Part shown: piece by piece, positions 7,655 through 17,219 of the stretch
Layout: each line of letters starts with the position of its first letter
How positions within the stretch are numbered: the stretch's first letter is position 1
Assembly (NCBI RefSeq): GCF_016820245.1
Contig: NZ_JAFCAR010000005.1
Location: 124,001 to 188,000, forward strand
Length of the DNA: 64,000 nt
Direction: 5' to 3'
Source of the DNA: Jannaschia sp. Os4
GTDB lineage: Bacteria > Pseudomonadota > Alphaproteobacteria > Rhodobacterales > Rhodobacteraceae
Program-made: the position numbers and the translations under genes
Notes under the pieces: generated by a model
Told to the model about the DNA's origin: nothing
The model's database searches: none
The model's input: only the letters and a program-made list of their open reading frames with translations

Positions 7655-9526
7655 TCACGCCACGCGCTTCATCCCCATGACCCGCGCGCGCTTGCGCGGG
7701 TCGCTGTCGAACAGCGCGGCCAGCTGCTCGGTCATCGCGCCGGCCAGCTGCTCCACGTCGGTGATCGTCACCGCGCGCTCGTAGTAGCGGGTCACGTCGT
7801 GGCCGATGCCGATGGCAAGCAGCTCCACCGCGCGGCGCTTCTCGACCATGGCGATCACGTCGCGCAGGTGCTTCTCGAGGTAGTTGGCGGGGTTCACGCT
7901 GAGGGTCGAGTCGTCCACCGGCGCGCCGTCGGAGATCACCATCAGGATCTTGCGAGCCTCCGCGCGCCCGACCATCCGGCGGTGCGCCCATTCCAGCGCC
8001 TCGCCGTCGATGTTCTCCTTGAGCAGCCCCTCCTTCATCATCAGCCCGAGGTTCGGGCGCACCCGTCGCCACGGGGCGTCGGCGGACTTGTAGACGATGT
8101 GGCGCAGGTCGTTCAGCCGTCCGGGGGCCGAGGGGCGCCCGGCCTTGAGCCAGTCCTCGCGGCTCTGCCCGCCCTTCCACGCCCGCGTGGTGAAGCCGAG
8201 GATCTCGACCTTCACGCCGCAGCGCTCCAGCGTCCGGGCCAGCACGTCGGCGCAGATCGCGGCGATCGAGATCGGGCGGCCCCGCATGGAGCCCGAGTTG
8301 TCGAGGAGCAGCGTGACGACCGTGTCGCGGAACTCGGTGTCCTGCTCCTGCTTGAACGACAGCGGTGTGGTGGGCGAGGCGACGATCCGGGCCAGGCGCC
8401 CGGCGTCGAGGATGCCCTCCTCTAGGTCGAACTCCCACGAGCGGTTCTGCTGCGCCTGCAGCCGCCGCTGCAACCGGTTGGCCAGCCGCGAGACGGCGCC
8501 CTTCAATGGCTCGAGCTGCTGGTCGAGATAGGCGCGCAGGCGCTCCAGCTCGGCCGGCTCGGCGAGGTCGGCGGCGTCCACCACCTCGTCATGGGCCTCG
8601 GTGAACACGACGTAGTTCGGGTCGGCCTCGGAGATGGGCGGGGGCGGCGGCGGGTCCATCGGCTGGTCCGCCTCGGGGGCCTCGGACTCCTCGTCGCTGT
8701 CGGCCTCGGCCGCGTCCTCCATGGACACTTGGGCTTGGCTCGGGTCCTGCTGCTGCTCCTGGGCGTTCTCGGGCGAGGCCTCGGCCTCGTCCTCCTCCTC
8801 GTCCTGCCCCGTCGAGTCGGGCTCCTGCTCCTCCTCGTCCTCCGAGGCGCCGTCGTCCTCGTCCTCGTCCTCCGTGTCGGGATCGTCGCCCAGCTGGTCG
8901 CCGTAGCCGAGATCCTCGATGAGCGAGCGGGCGAGCTTGGCGAAGGCGGTCTGGTCGGCGAGCACGTCGTCGAGGCTCTCGATGCGGTCGCCCGTCGCCT
9001 CCTCGATGAAGGGCCGCCACAGGTCGAGCACGTTCTGCGCGGCCGCGGGCAGCGGGCGCCCCGTGGCGGCCTGCCGGATCCAGTAGCCCGCCGCGACGGC
9101 CAGCGGCGCCTGCGCCCGGTCGGACAGCTCGCCGTAGCCGCGGCGCGTGGCCTCGGACCCGATCTTGGCCTCGATGTTGCCCGCCGTGCCCGGCATCCGG
9201 CGCGCGCCCACCGCCTCGCAGCGGGCGGTCTCCATCGCGTTGTAGAGTTCGCGCGCCATGTTGCCCTGCGGCAGGTAGCGCGCGTTCACGCCCGCGTCGT
9301 GGTGGCGGTGGCGCAGGGCGTAGGCGTCCGCCGTGCCGCGCGCCATCAGCACCTCGTCGCGGGTCAGGCGGCGCGTCACCTGCGGCAGGCGCACCTGCTC
9401 GGCCGTGGCGCCCGGCGGATCGACGGAATAGCTGACGCCGAGGTCCGGGTCGTCGGCCATGGTCCGCGTGGCCTCGGCCAGCGCCTTCTTGAACGGATCG
9501 GCGGGGTTGTCGGCGGGCTTGCTCAT
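7655..9526 (-). CDS. cobT: Cobaltochelatase subunit CobT
   Basis: A subunit of the aerobic CobNST cobalt chelatase, which inserts Co2+ into hydrogenobyrinic acid a,c-diamide during cobalamin synthesis. CobT and the AAA+ subunit CobS form the ATP-driven motor for CobN. It has 623 residues: a conserved N-terminal domain, a very acidic low-complexity linker (about 212-285, Asp/Glu/Gln/Ser runs), and a C-terminal von Willebrand A domain with the MIDAS motif DNSGS at 409-413. The ATG at 9526 is preceded by AGGTGGAGGG. The in-frame extension upstream is not homologous. No cobS or cobN lies in the window. Confidence 0.95.
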   Translation of the reverse strand: MSKPADNPADPFKKALAEATRTMADDPDLGVSYSVDPPGATAEQVRLPQVTRRLTRDEVLMARGTADAYALRHRHHDAGVNARYLPQGNMARELYNAMETARCEAVGARRMPGTAGNIEAKIGSEATRRGYGELSDRAQAPLAVAAGYWIRQAATGRPLPAAAQNVLDLWRPFIEEATGDRIESLDDVLADQTAFAKLARSLIEDLGYGDQLGDDPDTEDEDEDDGASEDEEEQEPDSTGQDEEEDEAEASPENAQEQQQDPSQAQVSMEDAAEADSDEESEAPEADQPMDPPPPPPISEADPNYVVFTEAHDEVVDAADLAEPAELERLRAYLDQQLEPLKGAVSRLANRLQRRLQAQQNRSWEFDLEEGILDAGRLARIVASPTTPLSFKQEQDTEFRDTVVTLLLDNSGSMRGRPISIAAICADVLARTLERCGVKVEILGFTTRAWKGGQSREDWLKAGRPSAPGRLNDLRHIVYKSADAPWRRVRPNLGLMMKEGLLKENIDGEALEWAHRRMVGRAEARKILMVISDGAPVDDSTLSVNPANYLEKHLRDVIAMVEKRRAVELLAIGIGHDVTRYYERAVTITDVEQLAGAMTEQLAALFDSDPRKRARVMGMKRVA

Positions 9527-9660
9527 GGCCCTCCACCTATGCGGCGCGCGGGCGCGGGGCAACGCGGCATGAAACCTTCGACTCGTCCGGGGGTTGCGGG
9601 GGCGTCCGGGGCCGTCCGCGCGACGCGGTGGCGGCCCGCCCTGCAACGGAGGAACCGACG

Positions 9661-10494
9661 ATGACCCGACTGATGACGACCTGCGCGATGACCCTCGCCC
9701 TCGCCGCGCCCGCGTGGGCCGACGGCCACGCCAAGACGTCCGGCGCGATGGCCGAGGACGTGAGCGAGCAAGCCACCGTCCGCTACATCCGCCGCGACGC
9801 CGACGGCAACGTCGTGTTCGACTCGATGGCCGCCGACCAAGCGCCGGGCGCGACGGGCGCGGTCGCCGACGCCATCGCGCGGGCCGACGGCCCGACGGTC
9901 GGGGCCACGGACGACGCCGTGACCCGTTCGGTCGCGGCGGGCGAGGGGCTGCCCTCGGACGGCATGACGCCGCAGGTCTCCGCCGGCGCGCTGACCGAGG
10001 CCGAGCAGGCCGGCGGCCTGCCGCAGGAGACCGCCGAGGCGATGACCGCCGAGGGCGCGGGCGGCCTCGCCGACAGCTTCACCGCGGAGATGGCCGCGCA
10101 GGCCGTGCCCGCGACGGACCAGCTCGACGCGGGAGGGCAGGCCCAAGGCGGCTACGGCCTCACGGGCTCGCCCGACATCGCGTCGGCGGGCGGCGTGGAC
10201 TCGGTGCCGTTCGACGTGGAGGCCTTCGCCACCGAGATGTTCGAGCAGGGCTACCGCAAGGGCTACGTCCGGGCGATGACGGAGGTCCGCGCCGAGGGGA
10301 TCCGCCGCATGCAGCAGCGCATCCAGGCGGGCCAGTTCCAAGACCGCGAGCGGTTCCGCCAGCAGGCGCAGGACACGCGGCGCGGCATGACCCGCGACGT
10401 GCTGACCTTCCGCGACGCGCAAGGCAACCAGATGCGCTTCGTCCTACCCGAGGGCATGTCGCGGGCCGAGTTCCTGCGCCAGATCGACCAGTGA
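9661..10494 (+). CDS. Secreted protein of unknown function
   Basis: 277 residues, not recognised. It begins with a clear Sec signal peptide ([20 protein letters not shown], cleavage before DGHAK), so it is probably periplasmic or exported. The mature part is rich in Ala, Gly, Asp and Glu, without Cys. A more basic C-terminal segment (about 190-277) contains [19 protein letters not shown] and Gln/Arg-rich helical sequence. ATG 9661 is preceded by GGAGGAA at seven bases. The gene is divergent from cobT across 134 bases and lies upstream of prfA. No function is proposed. Confidence 0.75.
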   Translation: MTRLMTTCAMTLALAAPAWADGHAKTSGAMAEDVSEQATVRYIRRDADGNVVFDSMAADQAPGATGAVADAIARADGPTVGATDDAVTRSVAAGEGLPSDGMTPQVSAGALTEAEQAGGLPQETAEAMTAEGAGGLADSFTAEMAAQAVPATDQLDAGGQAQGGYGLTGSPDIASAGGVDSVPFDVEAFATEMFEQGYRKGYVRAMTEVRAEGIRRMQQRIQAGQFQDRERFRQQAQDTRRGMTRDVLTFRDAQGNQMRFVLPEGMSRAEFLRQIDQ

Positions 10495-10566
10495 TGCCGA
10501 GGGGGCGAGGCCGCGCTCGGTCTCGCCCCGCTTGACCCCTCCGGGTCGCCGCGCCATGCGCCCCGC

Positions 10567-11628
10567 ATGGCCACGCTCCCCTCCGACCGCCTCGACCAGA
10601 TCCTCGCGCGCGAGGAGTATCTCGAGGCGCGCATGAACGCGGGGCTGGACGGGGACGAGATCGCCGCCGTCACCCGCGAGTATTCGGAGGTCCGCCCCGT
10701 GGCCGAGGCCGTCCGAGCCGTCCGGTCGCTGGAGGGCCAGGTGGCCGACGCCCGCGCCCTGATGGACGACCCCGAGATGCGCGAGCTGGCCGCCGAGGAG
10801 CTGCCCGCGCTGGAGGCCGACCTTTCCGAGCGCACCCAGTCCCTGCGCCTCGCGCTGCTGCCCCGCGACGCCGCCGACGCCCGCCCCGCCATCCTCGAGA
10901 TCCGGCCCGGCACGGGGGGCGACGAGGCCGCGCTCTTCGCGGGGGACCTGTGGGCGATGTACCGCCGCTACGCCGAAGGACGCGGCTGGCGCGTCGAGGA
11001 GATCGAGCGGCAGGAGACGGAGCTCGGCGGCCTGAAGGAGCTCGTCTCCCGCATCGAGGGGGAGGGCGTGTTCGCCCGGCTGAAGTTCGAGAGCGGCGTC
11101 CACCGGGTGCAGCGCGTCCCCGCGACCGAGAGCCAAGGGCGCATCCACACCTCCGCCGCCACCGTCGCCGTGCTGCCGGAGGCCGAGGCGGTGGACGTCG
11201 ACATCCCGGACGCGGACATCCGCATCGACACGATGCGCGCCAGCGGGGCCGGGGGGCAGCACGTGAACACGACCGATTCCGCCGTGCGCATCACCCACCT
11301 GCCCACGGGCATCGTCGTCACGTCGTCGGAGAAGTCCCAGCACCGCAACCGCGAGATCGCGATGCAGGTGCTGCGCGCCCGCCTTTACGACGCGCAGCGG
11401 GCCGCCGCCGACGCCGAGCGGGCGGCGGACCGGCGCGCGCAGGTGGGCAGCGGCGACCGGAGCGAGCGCATCCGCACCTACAACTTCCCGCAGGGCCGCC
11501 TCACGGACCACCGCATCAACCTGACGCTCTACGCGCTCGACCGGGTGATGGGGGGCGACCTCGACGAGGTGATCGACGCGTTGACGGCCGAGGCGCAGGC
11601 GGCCCTCTTGGCGGAGATGGAGGGCTGA
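10567..11628 (+). CDS. prfA: Peptide chain release factor 1
   Basis: RF1 recognises UAA and UAG stop codons and triggers peptide release. The 353 residues match the usual length. The codon-reading PAT motif at 185-187 identifies RF1 rather than RF2, and the catalytic GGQ motif is at 229-231 within [16 protein letters not shown]. Its stop codon overlaps the apparent CTG start of prmC, whose product methylates the GGQ glutamine, so the two are probably translationally coupled. Confidence 0.97.
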   Translation: MATLPSDRLDQILAREEYLEARMNAGLDGDEIAAVTREYSEVRPVAEAVRAVRSLEGQVADARALMDDPEMRELAAEELPALEADLSERTQSLRLALLPRDAADARPAILEIRPGTGGDEAALFAGDLWAMYRRYAEGRGWRVEEIERQETELGGLKELVSRIEGEGVFARLKFESGVHRVQRVPATESQGRIHTSAATVAVLPEAEAVDVDIPDADIRIDTMRASGAGGQHVNTTDSAVRITHLPTGIVVTSSEKSQHRNREIAMQVLRARLYDAQRAAADAERAADRRAQVGSGDRSERIRTYNFPQGRLTDHRINLTLYALDRVMGGDLDEVIDALTAEAQAALLAEMEG

Positions 11629-12434
11629 GCGTCCGGGACGCGCTGGCCGCCGCCCGCGCCCGCTTGGCCGGGGCGGGCGTGCCGGACCCGGCGGGCGACC
11701 TGCGCCGCCTGATGGCGCATCACGCCCCCGGCGCCTTCCCGGACGACGACCTGCCCGACCCGGCGGGCTGGGCGCGCTTGGTCGAGGCCCGGGCCGCCCG
11801 CGTCCCGGTCTCCCACCTCGTCGGGCGCCGCGCCTTCTGGCGCCACGACTTCGCCGTGACGGGCGACGTGCTCGACCCGCGCCCGGAGACCGAGATGCTG
11901 GTCGCCGCCGCCTTGGAGGCGCCGTTCGCGCGCGTCGTCGATCTCGGGACCGGGTCCGGGGCGATCCTCGGCTCGCTGCTCGCCGGTCGTCCCGACGCGA
12001 CGGGCGTGGGGACGGACCTGTCCGACGCCGCGCTCGCGGTGGCCGCCCGCAACCTCGCGGCGCTCGGCGTGGACGGGCGCGCGACGCTGCTGCGCGCCGA
12101 CTGGTGGGAGGGGGTCGAGGGCCGCTTCGACCTGATCGTCTCGAACCCCCCCTACATCGCCGCGGCCGAGATGGCGGGCCTCGCCCCCGAACTGGCGCAC
12201 GAGCCGCGCATGGCGCTGACCCCCGGCGGGGACGGCCTGGACGCCTACCGCGCCATCGCGGCGGGCGCGGCGGCGCGCCTCGCCCCCGGCGGGCGAATCC
12301 TCTTGGAGATCGGCCCCACGCAGGCCGGGGCCGTGTCGCGCCTCCTCCGGGAGGCCGGACTCGGCGAAATCGGCGTCAAACCCGACCTCGACGGGCGCGA
12401 TCGCGTTGTTTTCGGGCGGAACACCGCCGTTTGA
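11625..12434 (+). CDS. prmC: Release factor glutamine methyltransferase PrmC, apparent CTG start
   Basis: This enzyme uses S-adenosylmethionine to methylate the glutamine of the GGQ motif of release factors. It has 269 residues with SAM motif DLGTGSGA (106-113) and catalytic NPPY (174-177). Homology begins at the residue encoded by CTG 11625 ([13 protein letters not shown] follows). No ATG, GTG or TTG lies in frame near this point, and the CTG overlaps the prfA stop as CTGA. The first in-frame GTG would remove about 18 conserved residues. A GGAG lies at 11613-11616. The function is certain; the start codon is inferred. Confidence 0.93.
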   Translation: MSVRDALAAARARLAGAGVPDPAGDLRRLMAHHAPGAFPDDDLPDPAGWARLVEARAARVPVSHLVGRRAFWRHDFAVTGDVLDPRPETEMLVAAALEAPFARVVDLGTGSGAILGSLLAGRPDATGVGTDLSDAALAVAARNLAALGVDGRATLLRADWWEGVEGRFDLIVSNPPYIAAAEMAGLAPELAHEPRMALTPGGDGLDAYRAIAAGAAARLAPGGRILLEIGPTQAGAVSRLLREAGLGEIGVKPDLDGRDRVVFGRNTAV

Positions 12435-12593
12435 CGCATCATCGGGGTTGTGCCCGGCCCCCGCCGCCCCCATAACCAGCGCAAGGGCAGACGCTGGCGC
12501 ACGACGCGCGCGACGCCCGCACCAGCCAGACGGACCGACGAGTGCGCCGCGCGACGCGGCCGGGTCCGCCACACAACCGACTGGACGCACTTC
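12435..12593 (+). other. Leader of the DUF4167 gene
   Basis: 159 non-coding bases with a small hairpin (CCAGCG...CGCTGG, 12477-12498) and GC-rich self-complementary sequence near 12545-12565. No Shine-Dalgarno motif stands in front of ATG 12594, so translation may depend on leader structure or start without a leader. Confidence 0.35.
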
Positions 12594-13214
12594 ATGAGAT
12601 CCTCCAAGTCCCGCTCGCGGAACAAGAACCGCAACCGGAACCAAGGCGGCGGCAACGTCGTCAACCGCGTGTTCGACAGCTCCGGCCCCGAGGGCAAGGT
12701 CCGCGGCACGCCCCAGCAGATCATCGACAAGTACAACCAGCTCGCCCGCGACGCGCAGCTCTCCGGCGACCGCGTCGCCGTCGAGGCGTTCCAGCAGCAC
12801 GCGGAGCACTACTCCCGCATGCTGGCCGCCGCGCTCAAGGAGCAGGAGGCCCGCCAGCAGCAGCAGGGCGGCAACCAGAACAACCAAGGCAACCAGCAGA
12901 ACGGCCAAGGCGGCGGCGGGGGCCAGGGGGGCAACCAAGGCGGCGGGGGCCAGGGGGGCAACGGCGGCGGTCAAGGTGGCCAGGGCGGTCAGAACGACCA
13001 AGGCCGGCAGGAGCGCCAAGAGCGGCGCGACGACCAGCCCGCCGAGGCCGCGGAGCCGCAGGACGCCGGCCCCGTCGAGGTGCCGGAGGGGCAGGGCGAG
13101 GAGCAGCCCAAGGGCGACAAGCCGCGCCGCCGCTCGCGCCGCCGCACCACGGCCAAGGCCCCGACCGAGGAGGGCGGCGACGCCCCGCAGCCCTCGCCGG
13201 AGGACGCCGCCTAG
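12594..13214 (+). CDS. DUF4167 domain protein with Gly/Gln-rich tail
   Basis: 206 residues. The basic N-terminus ([16 protein letters not shown]) and the conserved block [20 protein letters not shown] to HAEHYSRML (about 18-80) match DUF4167, an alphaproteobacterial family of unknown role often found near prmC/prfA. After residue 95 the protein is low-complexity (Gly, Gln, Asn), then charged, ending RRRSRRR. The basic, disordered composition suggests nucleic-acid binding, but this is inference. The ATG at 12594 has no clear Shine-Dalgarno sequence. The stop shares CTAG with the convergent rsmA stop. Confidence 0.85.
   Translation: MRSSKSRSRNKNRNRNQGGGNVVNRVFDSSGPEGKVRGTPQQIIDKYNQLARDAQLSGDRVAVEAFQQHAEHYSRMLAAALKEQEARQQQQGGNQNNQGNQQNGQGGGGGQGGNQGGGGQGGNGGGQGGQGGQNDQGRQERQERRDDQPAEAAEPQDAGPVEVPEGQGEEQPKGDKPRRRSRRRTTAKAPTEEGGDAPQPSPEDAA
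12905..12961 (+). repeat. Tandem duplication inside the DUF4167 gene
   Basis: A block of 27-30 bases (CCAAGGCGGC, then GGGGGCCAGGGGGGCAA) occurs twice in a row, 12905-12934 and 12935-12961, the first with one extra GGC. It encodes the Gly/Gln/Asn-rich stretch and is in frame, so the tail length can change by slippage. Confidence 0.75.
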
Positions 13215-14044
13215 GCCGCCGCGTAGCCCCGCGCCAAGGCGCACCACCGCGCGAGGTCGACCTGCTCCGCCCGCTCCGTGGGCGGGATGCCCGCCGCCTC
13301 CAGCAGTGGCTCGGGCGGGCGGCCCAGCGGCTTGAGCGACGCGCGGAGCATCTTGCGCCGCTGGCCGAACCCCGCCGCGACGACCCTCGACAGCCACGCC
13401 GGGTCGGCGGGGTGGCGCGGCTCGGCCCGCGCGGCGAGGTGGACCACCGCCGAATGCACCTTGGGCGGCGGCGAGAACGCCTCGGGCGGCAGGGTCAGCG
13501 CGATCCGCGCCTCCGTCCGCCACGCCGCCAGCACCGCGAGGCGGCCGTAATGCCTCGTCCCCGGTTCCGCGACGATCCGCTCGGCCACCTCGCGCTGGAA
13601 CATCAGCGTCAGCGACGACCAGCGCGGCGGCCAGTCCTCCGTCAGCCAGCGCACCAGCAGCTCCGTGCCGACGTTGTAGGGCAGGTTCGCGCAGACCTTC
13701 CACGGCGCGGCGAGGCGGGCGCCCGGATCGAGCGCCAGCGCGTCGCCCTCCACCACCTCCAGCCGCCCCGGATAGGCCGCCGCGATCTCGTGCAGGGCGG
13801 GCAGGGCGCGGGGGTCCTTCTCGACGGCGAGCACCTTGCGCGCGCCCTCCGCCAGCAGCCCCCGCGTCAGCCCGCCGGGCCCCGGCCCGACCTCCAGCAC
13901 GTCCGTCCCCGACAGGTCCCCCGCGACCCGTGCGATCCGCGCCGTGAGGTTCAGGTCCAGCAGGAAGTTCTGCCCGAGGCTCTTCCGCGCGCGCAGGTCG
14001 TGGCGCGCGATTACCTCGCGCAGGGGGGGCAGGTCGTCGATCAT
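13211..14044 (-). CDS. rsmA: 16S rRNA dimethyladenosine methyltransferase RsmA (KsgA)
   Basis: Dimethylates two adjacent adenosines in the 3'-terminal helix of 16S rRNA during small-subunit maturation. It has 277 residues with the family motifs GQNFL (24-28), SAM-binding EVGPGPG (51-57) and catalytic NLPYN (120-124), and a C-terminal helical domain. The stop codon overlaps that of the convergent DUF4167 gene in CTAG. In many relatives rsmA directly follows pdxA. Here a divergent membrane gene and a tetR gene are inserted between them. Confidence 0.96.
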   Translation of the reverse strand: MIDDLPPLREVIARHDLRARKSLGQNFLLDLNLTARIARVAGDLSGTDVLEVGPGPGGLTRGLLAEGARKVLAVEKDPRALPALHEIAAAYPGRLEVVEGDALALDPGARLAAPWKVCANLPYNVGTELLVRWLTEDWPPRWSSLTLMFQREVAERIVAEPGTRHYGRLAVLAAWRTEARIALTLPPEAFSPPPKVHSAVVHLAARAEPRHPADPAWLSRVVAAGFGQRRKMLRASLKPLGRPPEPLLEAAGIPPTERAEQVDLARWCALARGYAAA

Positions 14045-14053
14045 GGCCGTCCC

Positions 14054-14575
14054 CTAGCCCTGCGGCAGCAGCCGGTCGAGCGCCGCGTCGGCCCACGCCC
14101 CCCGTCCCGCGCGGTCGAGCACGACGATCCCCTCCGTCAGCGTCAGGAGCGCGGCCACGGCGGCGTCCGGATCGGCCTCGTCCCGCGGCAGGCGCGCGGC
14201 CACCCACGCGGCGAAGCCGTCGAGCAGCGCCGCCGCGGTCCCCGCGTCCCCCGACGCGAGCAGGTCGAGCCAGAGGGCGAAGTGCGCCGAAAGGGCCGGA
14301 TCGCCCGCGAGGCGGCGGAGCGCGCGCGCGAGCGCGGCGAGGTCGGGCTGGGGTCCGGGCGGCAGGCCCGCGTCGAGGCGCGCCGTCATCTCGGCGGCCA
14401 CGTGCGCGAGGGTGTCGTGGAGCAGCCGCTCCTTGGTGCCGAAGTGGTAGATCAGCATCCGGTCCGACGTCCCCGCCGCCTTGGCCATCGGGCGCAGCGC
14501 GGCCCCCGCCAGCCCCTCCGCCAAGAGGTGCGCCGCGAGGCGCGGCAGGAGGATTCCGCGCGTCAGGCGCGGCAT
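14054..14575 (-). CDS. TetR-family transcriptional regulator
   Basis: 173 residues with an N-terminal TetR helix-turn-helix: LAEGLAGAALRPMAKAAGTSDRMLIYHFGTKERLL (about 18-52; the YHFGTKERLL end is typical), then an all-helical ligand domain. It is divergent from a small membrane-protein gene. Two near-identical palindromes lie in the 69 bases between them and are very likely its operators. The simplest reading is that it represses itself and the membrane gene. The effector is unknown. rsmA begins nine bases downstream on the same strand and may share its transcript. Confidence 0.88.
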   Translation of the reverse strand: MPRLTRGILLPRLAAHLLAEGLAGAALRPMAKAAGTSDRMLIYHFGTKERLLHDTLAHVAAEMTARLDAGLPPGPQPDLAALARALRRLAGDPALSAHFALWLDLLASGDAGTAAALLDGFAAWVAARLPRDEADPDAAVAALLTLTEGIVVLDRAGRGAWADAALDRLLPQG

Positions 14576-14585
14576 GGCAGAAAAG

Positions 14586-14628
14586 CGTAGCGGCCGCTAC
14601 GTCCTTCGGATATGTAGCGGGCGCTACG
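14586..14628. promoter_or_regulatory. Paired TetR operators, GTAGCG(N2)CGCTAC
   Basis: CGTAGCGGCCGCTACG (14586-14601) is a perfect 16-base palindrome. GTAGCGGGCGCTAC (14614-14627) repeats it with a different central pair. The centres are 27 bases apart. Together they fill most of the gap between the divergent tetR and membrane genes. Confidence 0.85.
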
Positions 14629-14644
14629 CAACGGGAGACGATCC

Positions 14645-15049
14645 ATGACGCCCTTCACCATCCCCGCCGCGCTCGGCGCGCTCCTGCTCGCGGCCGTCGC
14701 GATCGGCCTCGCCACGGGCCGCCTGCCGCGCGGAAGCTGGGCGGTCCCGGCCGTCCTCTCCGCCGGGTTCCTCGGGGTCTCGCTCCTCGCCGTCGCGGAC
14801 GGGGGGCCGCTCGGCTTCTGGACGGTGCACACCGGGACGCTCTGGGGGCTGCAGGTCTGGCTGGACCTGCTGATCTGCGCGGGCGTGGCCCTGTTCGCTT
14901 GGGTGCCGCGCGCCCGTGCCGCCGGCGTCGCGCCCGCCCCGTGGGTGGCCGCGACCTTGGCCACGGGCGGGATCGGGCTGCTCGCCTTCGTCGCGGCGGT
15001 CATCCGGGCCGAGCGGCGCGCCGGGCGGCCATCTCCCATGCCAGCCTGA
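14645..15049 (+). CDS. Small four-helix membrane protein, probable TetR target
   Basis: 134 residues with four hydrophobic segments (about 5-25, 32-52, 65-87 and 95-120) and a short basic tail. I do not recognise a characterised family. It resembles small unannotated inner-membrane proteins seen beside TetR genes. GGGAG lies 8-9 bases before ATG 14645. The promoter region contains the paired palindromes. The last 50 bases overlap the 3' end of convergent pdxA. Confidence 0.72.
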   Translation: MTPFTIPAALGALLLAAVAIGLATGRLPRGSWAVPAVLSAGFLGVSLLAVADGGPLGFWTVHTGTLWGLQVWLDLLICAGVALFAWVPRARAAGVAPAPWVAATLATGGIGLLAFVAAVIRAERRAGRPSPMPA

Positions 15050-15965
15050 TCGCGTTCGCCGTCGAGGTCGGGTCGGCCCGGCCCGTCCCCGCGATGTCGA
15101 AGGCCGTGCCGTGGTCGGGCGACGTGCGCACGAAGGGCAGGCCGAGGGTCACGTTCACCCCGCCCGCGAAGTCGATCGTCTTGATCGGTATCAGGGCTTG
15201 GTCGTGATACATGCACACGGCGGCGTCGTAGCCCGCCCGCGCGCCCGCGTGGAACATCGTGTCGGCGGGCAGGGGGCCGAAGCAGCCGAGCTCCGGCGCC
15301 AGCCGGGCGACGAGCGCTGCGATCCAGTCGCGCTCCTCCGTGCCGATCTTGCCGTCCTCGCCCGCATGCGGGTTCAGCCCCGCCACCGCGATGCGCGGGG
15401 ACGCCACGCCGAAGTCGCGGATCAGCGCGCGGTGCGTGATGCGGAGCGTCGCCTCCAAGCCCTCGGGCGTCAGCGCGGCGGGCACCTCCGCAACGGGGAC
15501 GTGGATCGTCGCGGGGACCACGCGCAGGTCGGGGCAGGCGAGCATCATCACCACGTCCCGCACGCCGCCCAGCTCGGCGAGGTACTCGGTGTGGCCGGGA
15601 TGGGCGAACCCCGCCCCCTCGATCAGCGCGGCCTTGTGGATCGGGGCCGTCACCATGCCCGACGCGGCCCCGGCGCGGCACAGCGCGACCGCACGGTCGA
15701 TGGCCGCCACCACGCCCTTCGCCTGCGCCGGGTCGGGGCGCCCCGGCACCGCCGGGCCCGGCACGTCCACCGGCAGGACGCACAGCGCGCGGTCGTGCGC
15801 GGCCTCCGGCGCGTCGATCACCTCGACCGGCCCGAAGGGCGCGAAGTGGTCGGGGTTGCCGAGGACGAGGAGCGGGATGCCCGTGGCGAGGACGCGCGCC
15901 TTCGCCACGACCTCCGGGCCGATGCCCGCCGGCTCGCCGCAGGTGATCGCGAGCGGCGCGGTCAG
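15000..15965 (-). CDS. pdxA: 4-hydroxythreonine-4-phosphate dehydrogenase PdxA, apparent CTG start
   Basis: The NAD-dependent step of the DXP-dependent pyridoxal phosphate pathway. The 321 residues match the family. Features include the N-terminal TAPLAITCGEPAGIGPE, metal-binding His region TAPIHKAAL, GLNPHAGEDGKIG, and MYHDQALIPIKTI followed by TSPDHGTAFDIAGTG. The conserved N-terminus is reached only by starting at CTG 15965-15963, which overlaps the surA stop as CTGA. The first in-frame GTG (15908) would remove 19 residues including CGEPAGIGPE. surA-pdxA adjacency is the usual arrangement. Confidence 0.94.
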   Translation of the reverse strand: MTAPLAITCGEPAGIGPEVVAKARVLATGIPLLVLGNPDHFAPFGPVEVIDAPEAAHDRALCVLPVDVPGPAVPGRPDPAQAKGVVAAIDRAVALCRAGAASGMVTAPIHKAALIEGAGFAHPGHTEYLAELGGVRDVVMMLACPDLRVVPATIHVPVAEVPAALTPEGLEATLRITHRALIRDFGVASPRIAVAGLNPHAGEDGKIGTEERDWIAALVARLAPELGCFGPLPADTMFHAGARAGYDAAVCMYHDQALIPIKTIDFAGGVNVTLGLPFVRTSPDHGTAFDIAGTGRADPTSTANAIRLAWEMAARRAARPG

Positions 15966-17188
15966 AACCGCTCCACCACCGCGTCCGAGCGCAACTCCTC
16001 GAGGAAGCCCTGCGCGTAGGTCGTCAGGCGCTGGCTGACCAGCTGGCCGCCGATCTGGTCGCGCGCGCCCTCGGGCACCTCCGCGACGCGTCCGCAGAGC
16101 ATCACGAAGGAGAGCGTCCCGTTCGCTGCGATCAGCGTCGAGACCTCGTCGTCGTCGAGCTTGGCCAGCTCGGTGCGCAGGTCGCCCGGCAGGCTGTCGA
16201 CCGTCGCCACCTCGCGGATCAGCGCGTCGGGGCGGCCCGCGCGCCGGGCCACGCCGTAGAGGTCGTCGCAGGTATCGACCCGCGCCCGCAGCGCGGCGGC
16301 GGCGGCGAGGCCCTCCGCCGTGCGCCCGCCCGCGAGGGGCCAGATCGCGTAGTCCACCGACAGCGCGTCCGCCGGCGCGCCGCCCTCGTCCACCTGACGG
16401 ACGAGGAACAGCGCGAGGAAGCTGCCGAAGTCGATCGGCCCGGCGACCTGTCCCGGCTCCAAGGTCAGGATGCGCGTCGCGGCCTCCGGCGGCAGGTTCG
16501 CCAGCGGCACCCAGTCGAGCCGCCCGCCCCGGCCCGCCGTGGGCGCGGCCGAGAAGCGGCGCGCGGCGGCGGAGAAGGCCGCCTCGCCCCGCAGGGTGTC
16601 GGCCAGCCGCTCGGCGAGGCGGCGCTGCGCCTCGGCGTTGTCGGGCGTCAGCGGCAGGGCGATCTCCGAGAGCAGCGCGCGCGCCCCGGCGCCGCCGGCC
16701 CCCGCGCTCGCCACCGCGCGGTCCACCTCCGCCTCGGTCGGGCGGGCCTGCGGGCCGAAGCGCTGGCGGATCAGGTCACGCCAGTAGAGCTGGTTGCGCA
16801 CGAAGTCGCGGAACGTCTCGCCCGCGATGCCGCGCGCCTCGAGGATCTGGATGAACTCGTCGGGGGCGAGGTCCGCGCGGCCCGCGAACTCGACCATCGC
16901 CTCGTCGAGGGCCTCCGCGGTGACGACGATGCCGCTCCGGCGCGCGGCCTCGACCTGGATCGTCTCCTCGATCAGCCGGTCGCGCGCGCCCTCGTAGTCC
17001 GCGCCGGGCGCGTTGATCAGCCCGAAGAACCGCGCGCGCTGGTTGACCTGCCAGTCGGTGATGGTCGTGCCGTCCACCGTGGCCGCCGGCGCGAAGAGGT
17101 TCTGCGCCGCCGCGGGCTGCCCGCCCGCCGCCAGCAGCGCCGCCAGCAGCATCGCGCCCGCGCGCCGCGCCCATCCGGTCCCCGTCAT
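15962..17188 (-). CDS. surA: Periplasmic peptidyl-prolyl isomerase/chaperone SurA
   Basis: A chaperone for outer-membrane proteins such as LptD. It has 408 residues: a signal peptide (hydrophobic 10-28, AAAQ cleavage), a SurA N-domain (NLFAPAATVDGTTITDWQV, then DYEGARDRLIEETIQ), and one clear parvulin-type region (about 190-295; LPLTPDNAEAQ, then RGGRLDWVPLANLPPEAA and LEPGQVAGPI). The sequence is diverged from E. coli SurA, as is usual in this group. It lies 31 bases downstream of lptD and overlaps pdxA by four bases. Confidence 0.9.
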   Translation of the reverse strand: MTGTGWARRAGAMLLAALLAAGGQPAAAQNLFAPAATVDGTTITDWQVNQRARFFGLINAPGADYEGARDRLIEETIQVEAARRSGIVVTAEALDEAMVEFAGRADLAPDEFIQILEARGIAGETFRDFVRNQLYWRDLIRQRFGPQARPTEAEVDRAVASAGAGGAGARALLSEIALPLTPDNAEAQRRLAERLADTLRGEAAFSAAARRFSAAPTAGRGGRLDWVPLANLPPEAATRILTLEPGQVAGPIDFGSFLALFLVRQVDEGGAPADALSVDYAIWPLAGGRTAEGLAAAAALRARVDTCDDLYGVARRAGRPDALIREVATVDSLPGDLRTELAKLDDDEVSTLIAANGTLSFVMLCGRVAEVPEGARDQIGGQLVSQRLTTYAQGFLEELRSDAVVERF

Positions 17189-17219
17189 CGTCCCTCCCGC
17201 CCGCGGCTCGCGCGGCGCC

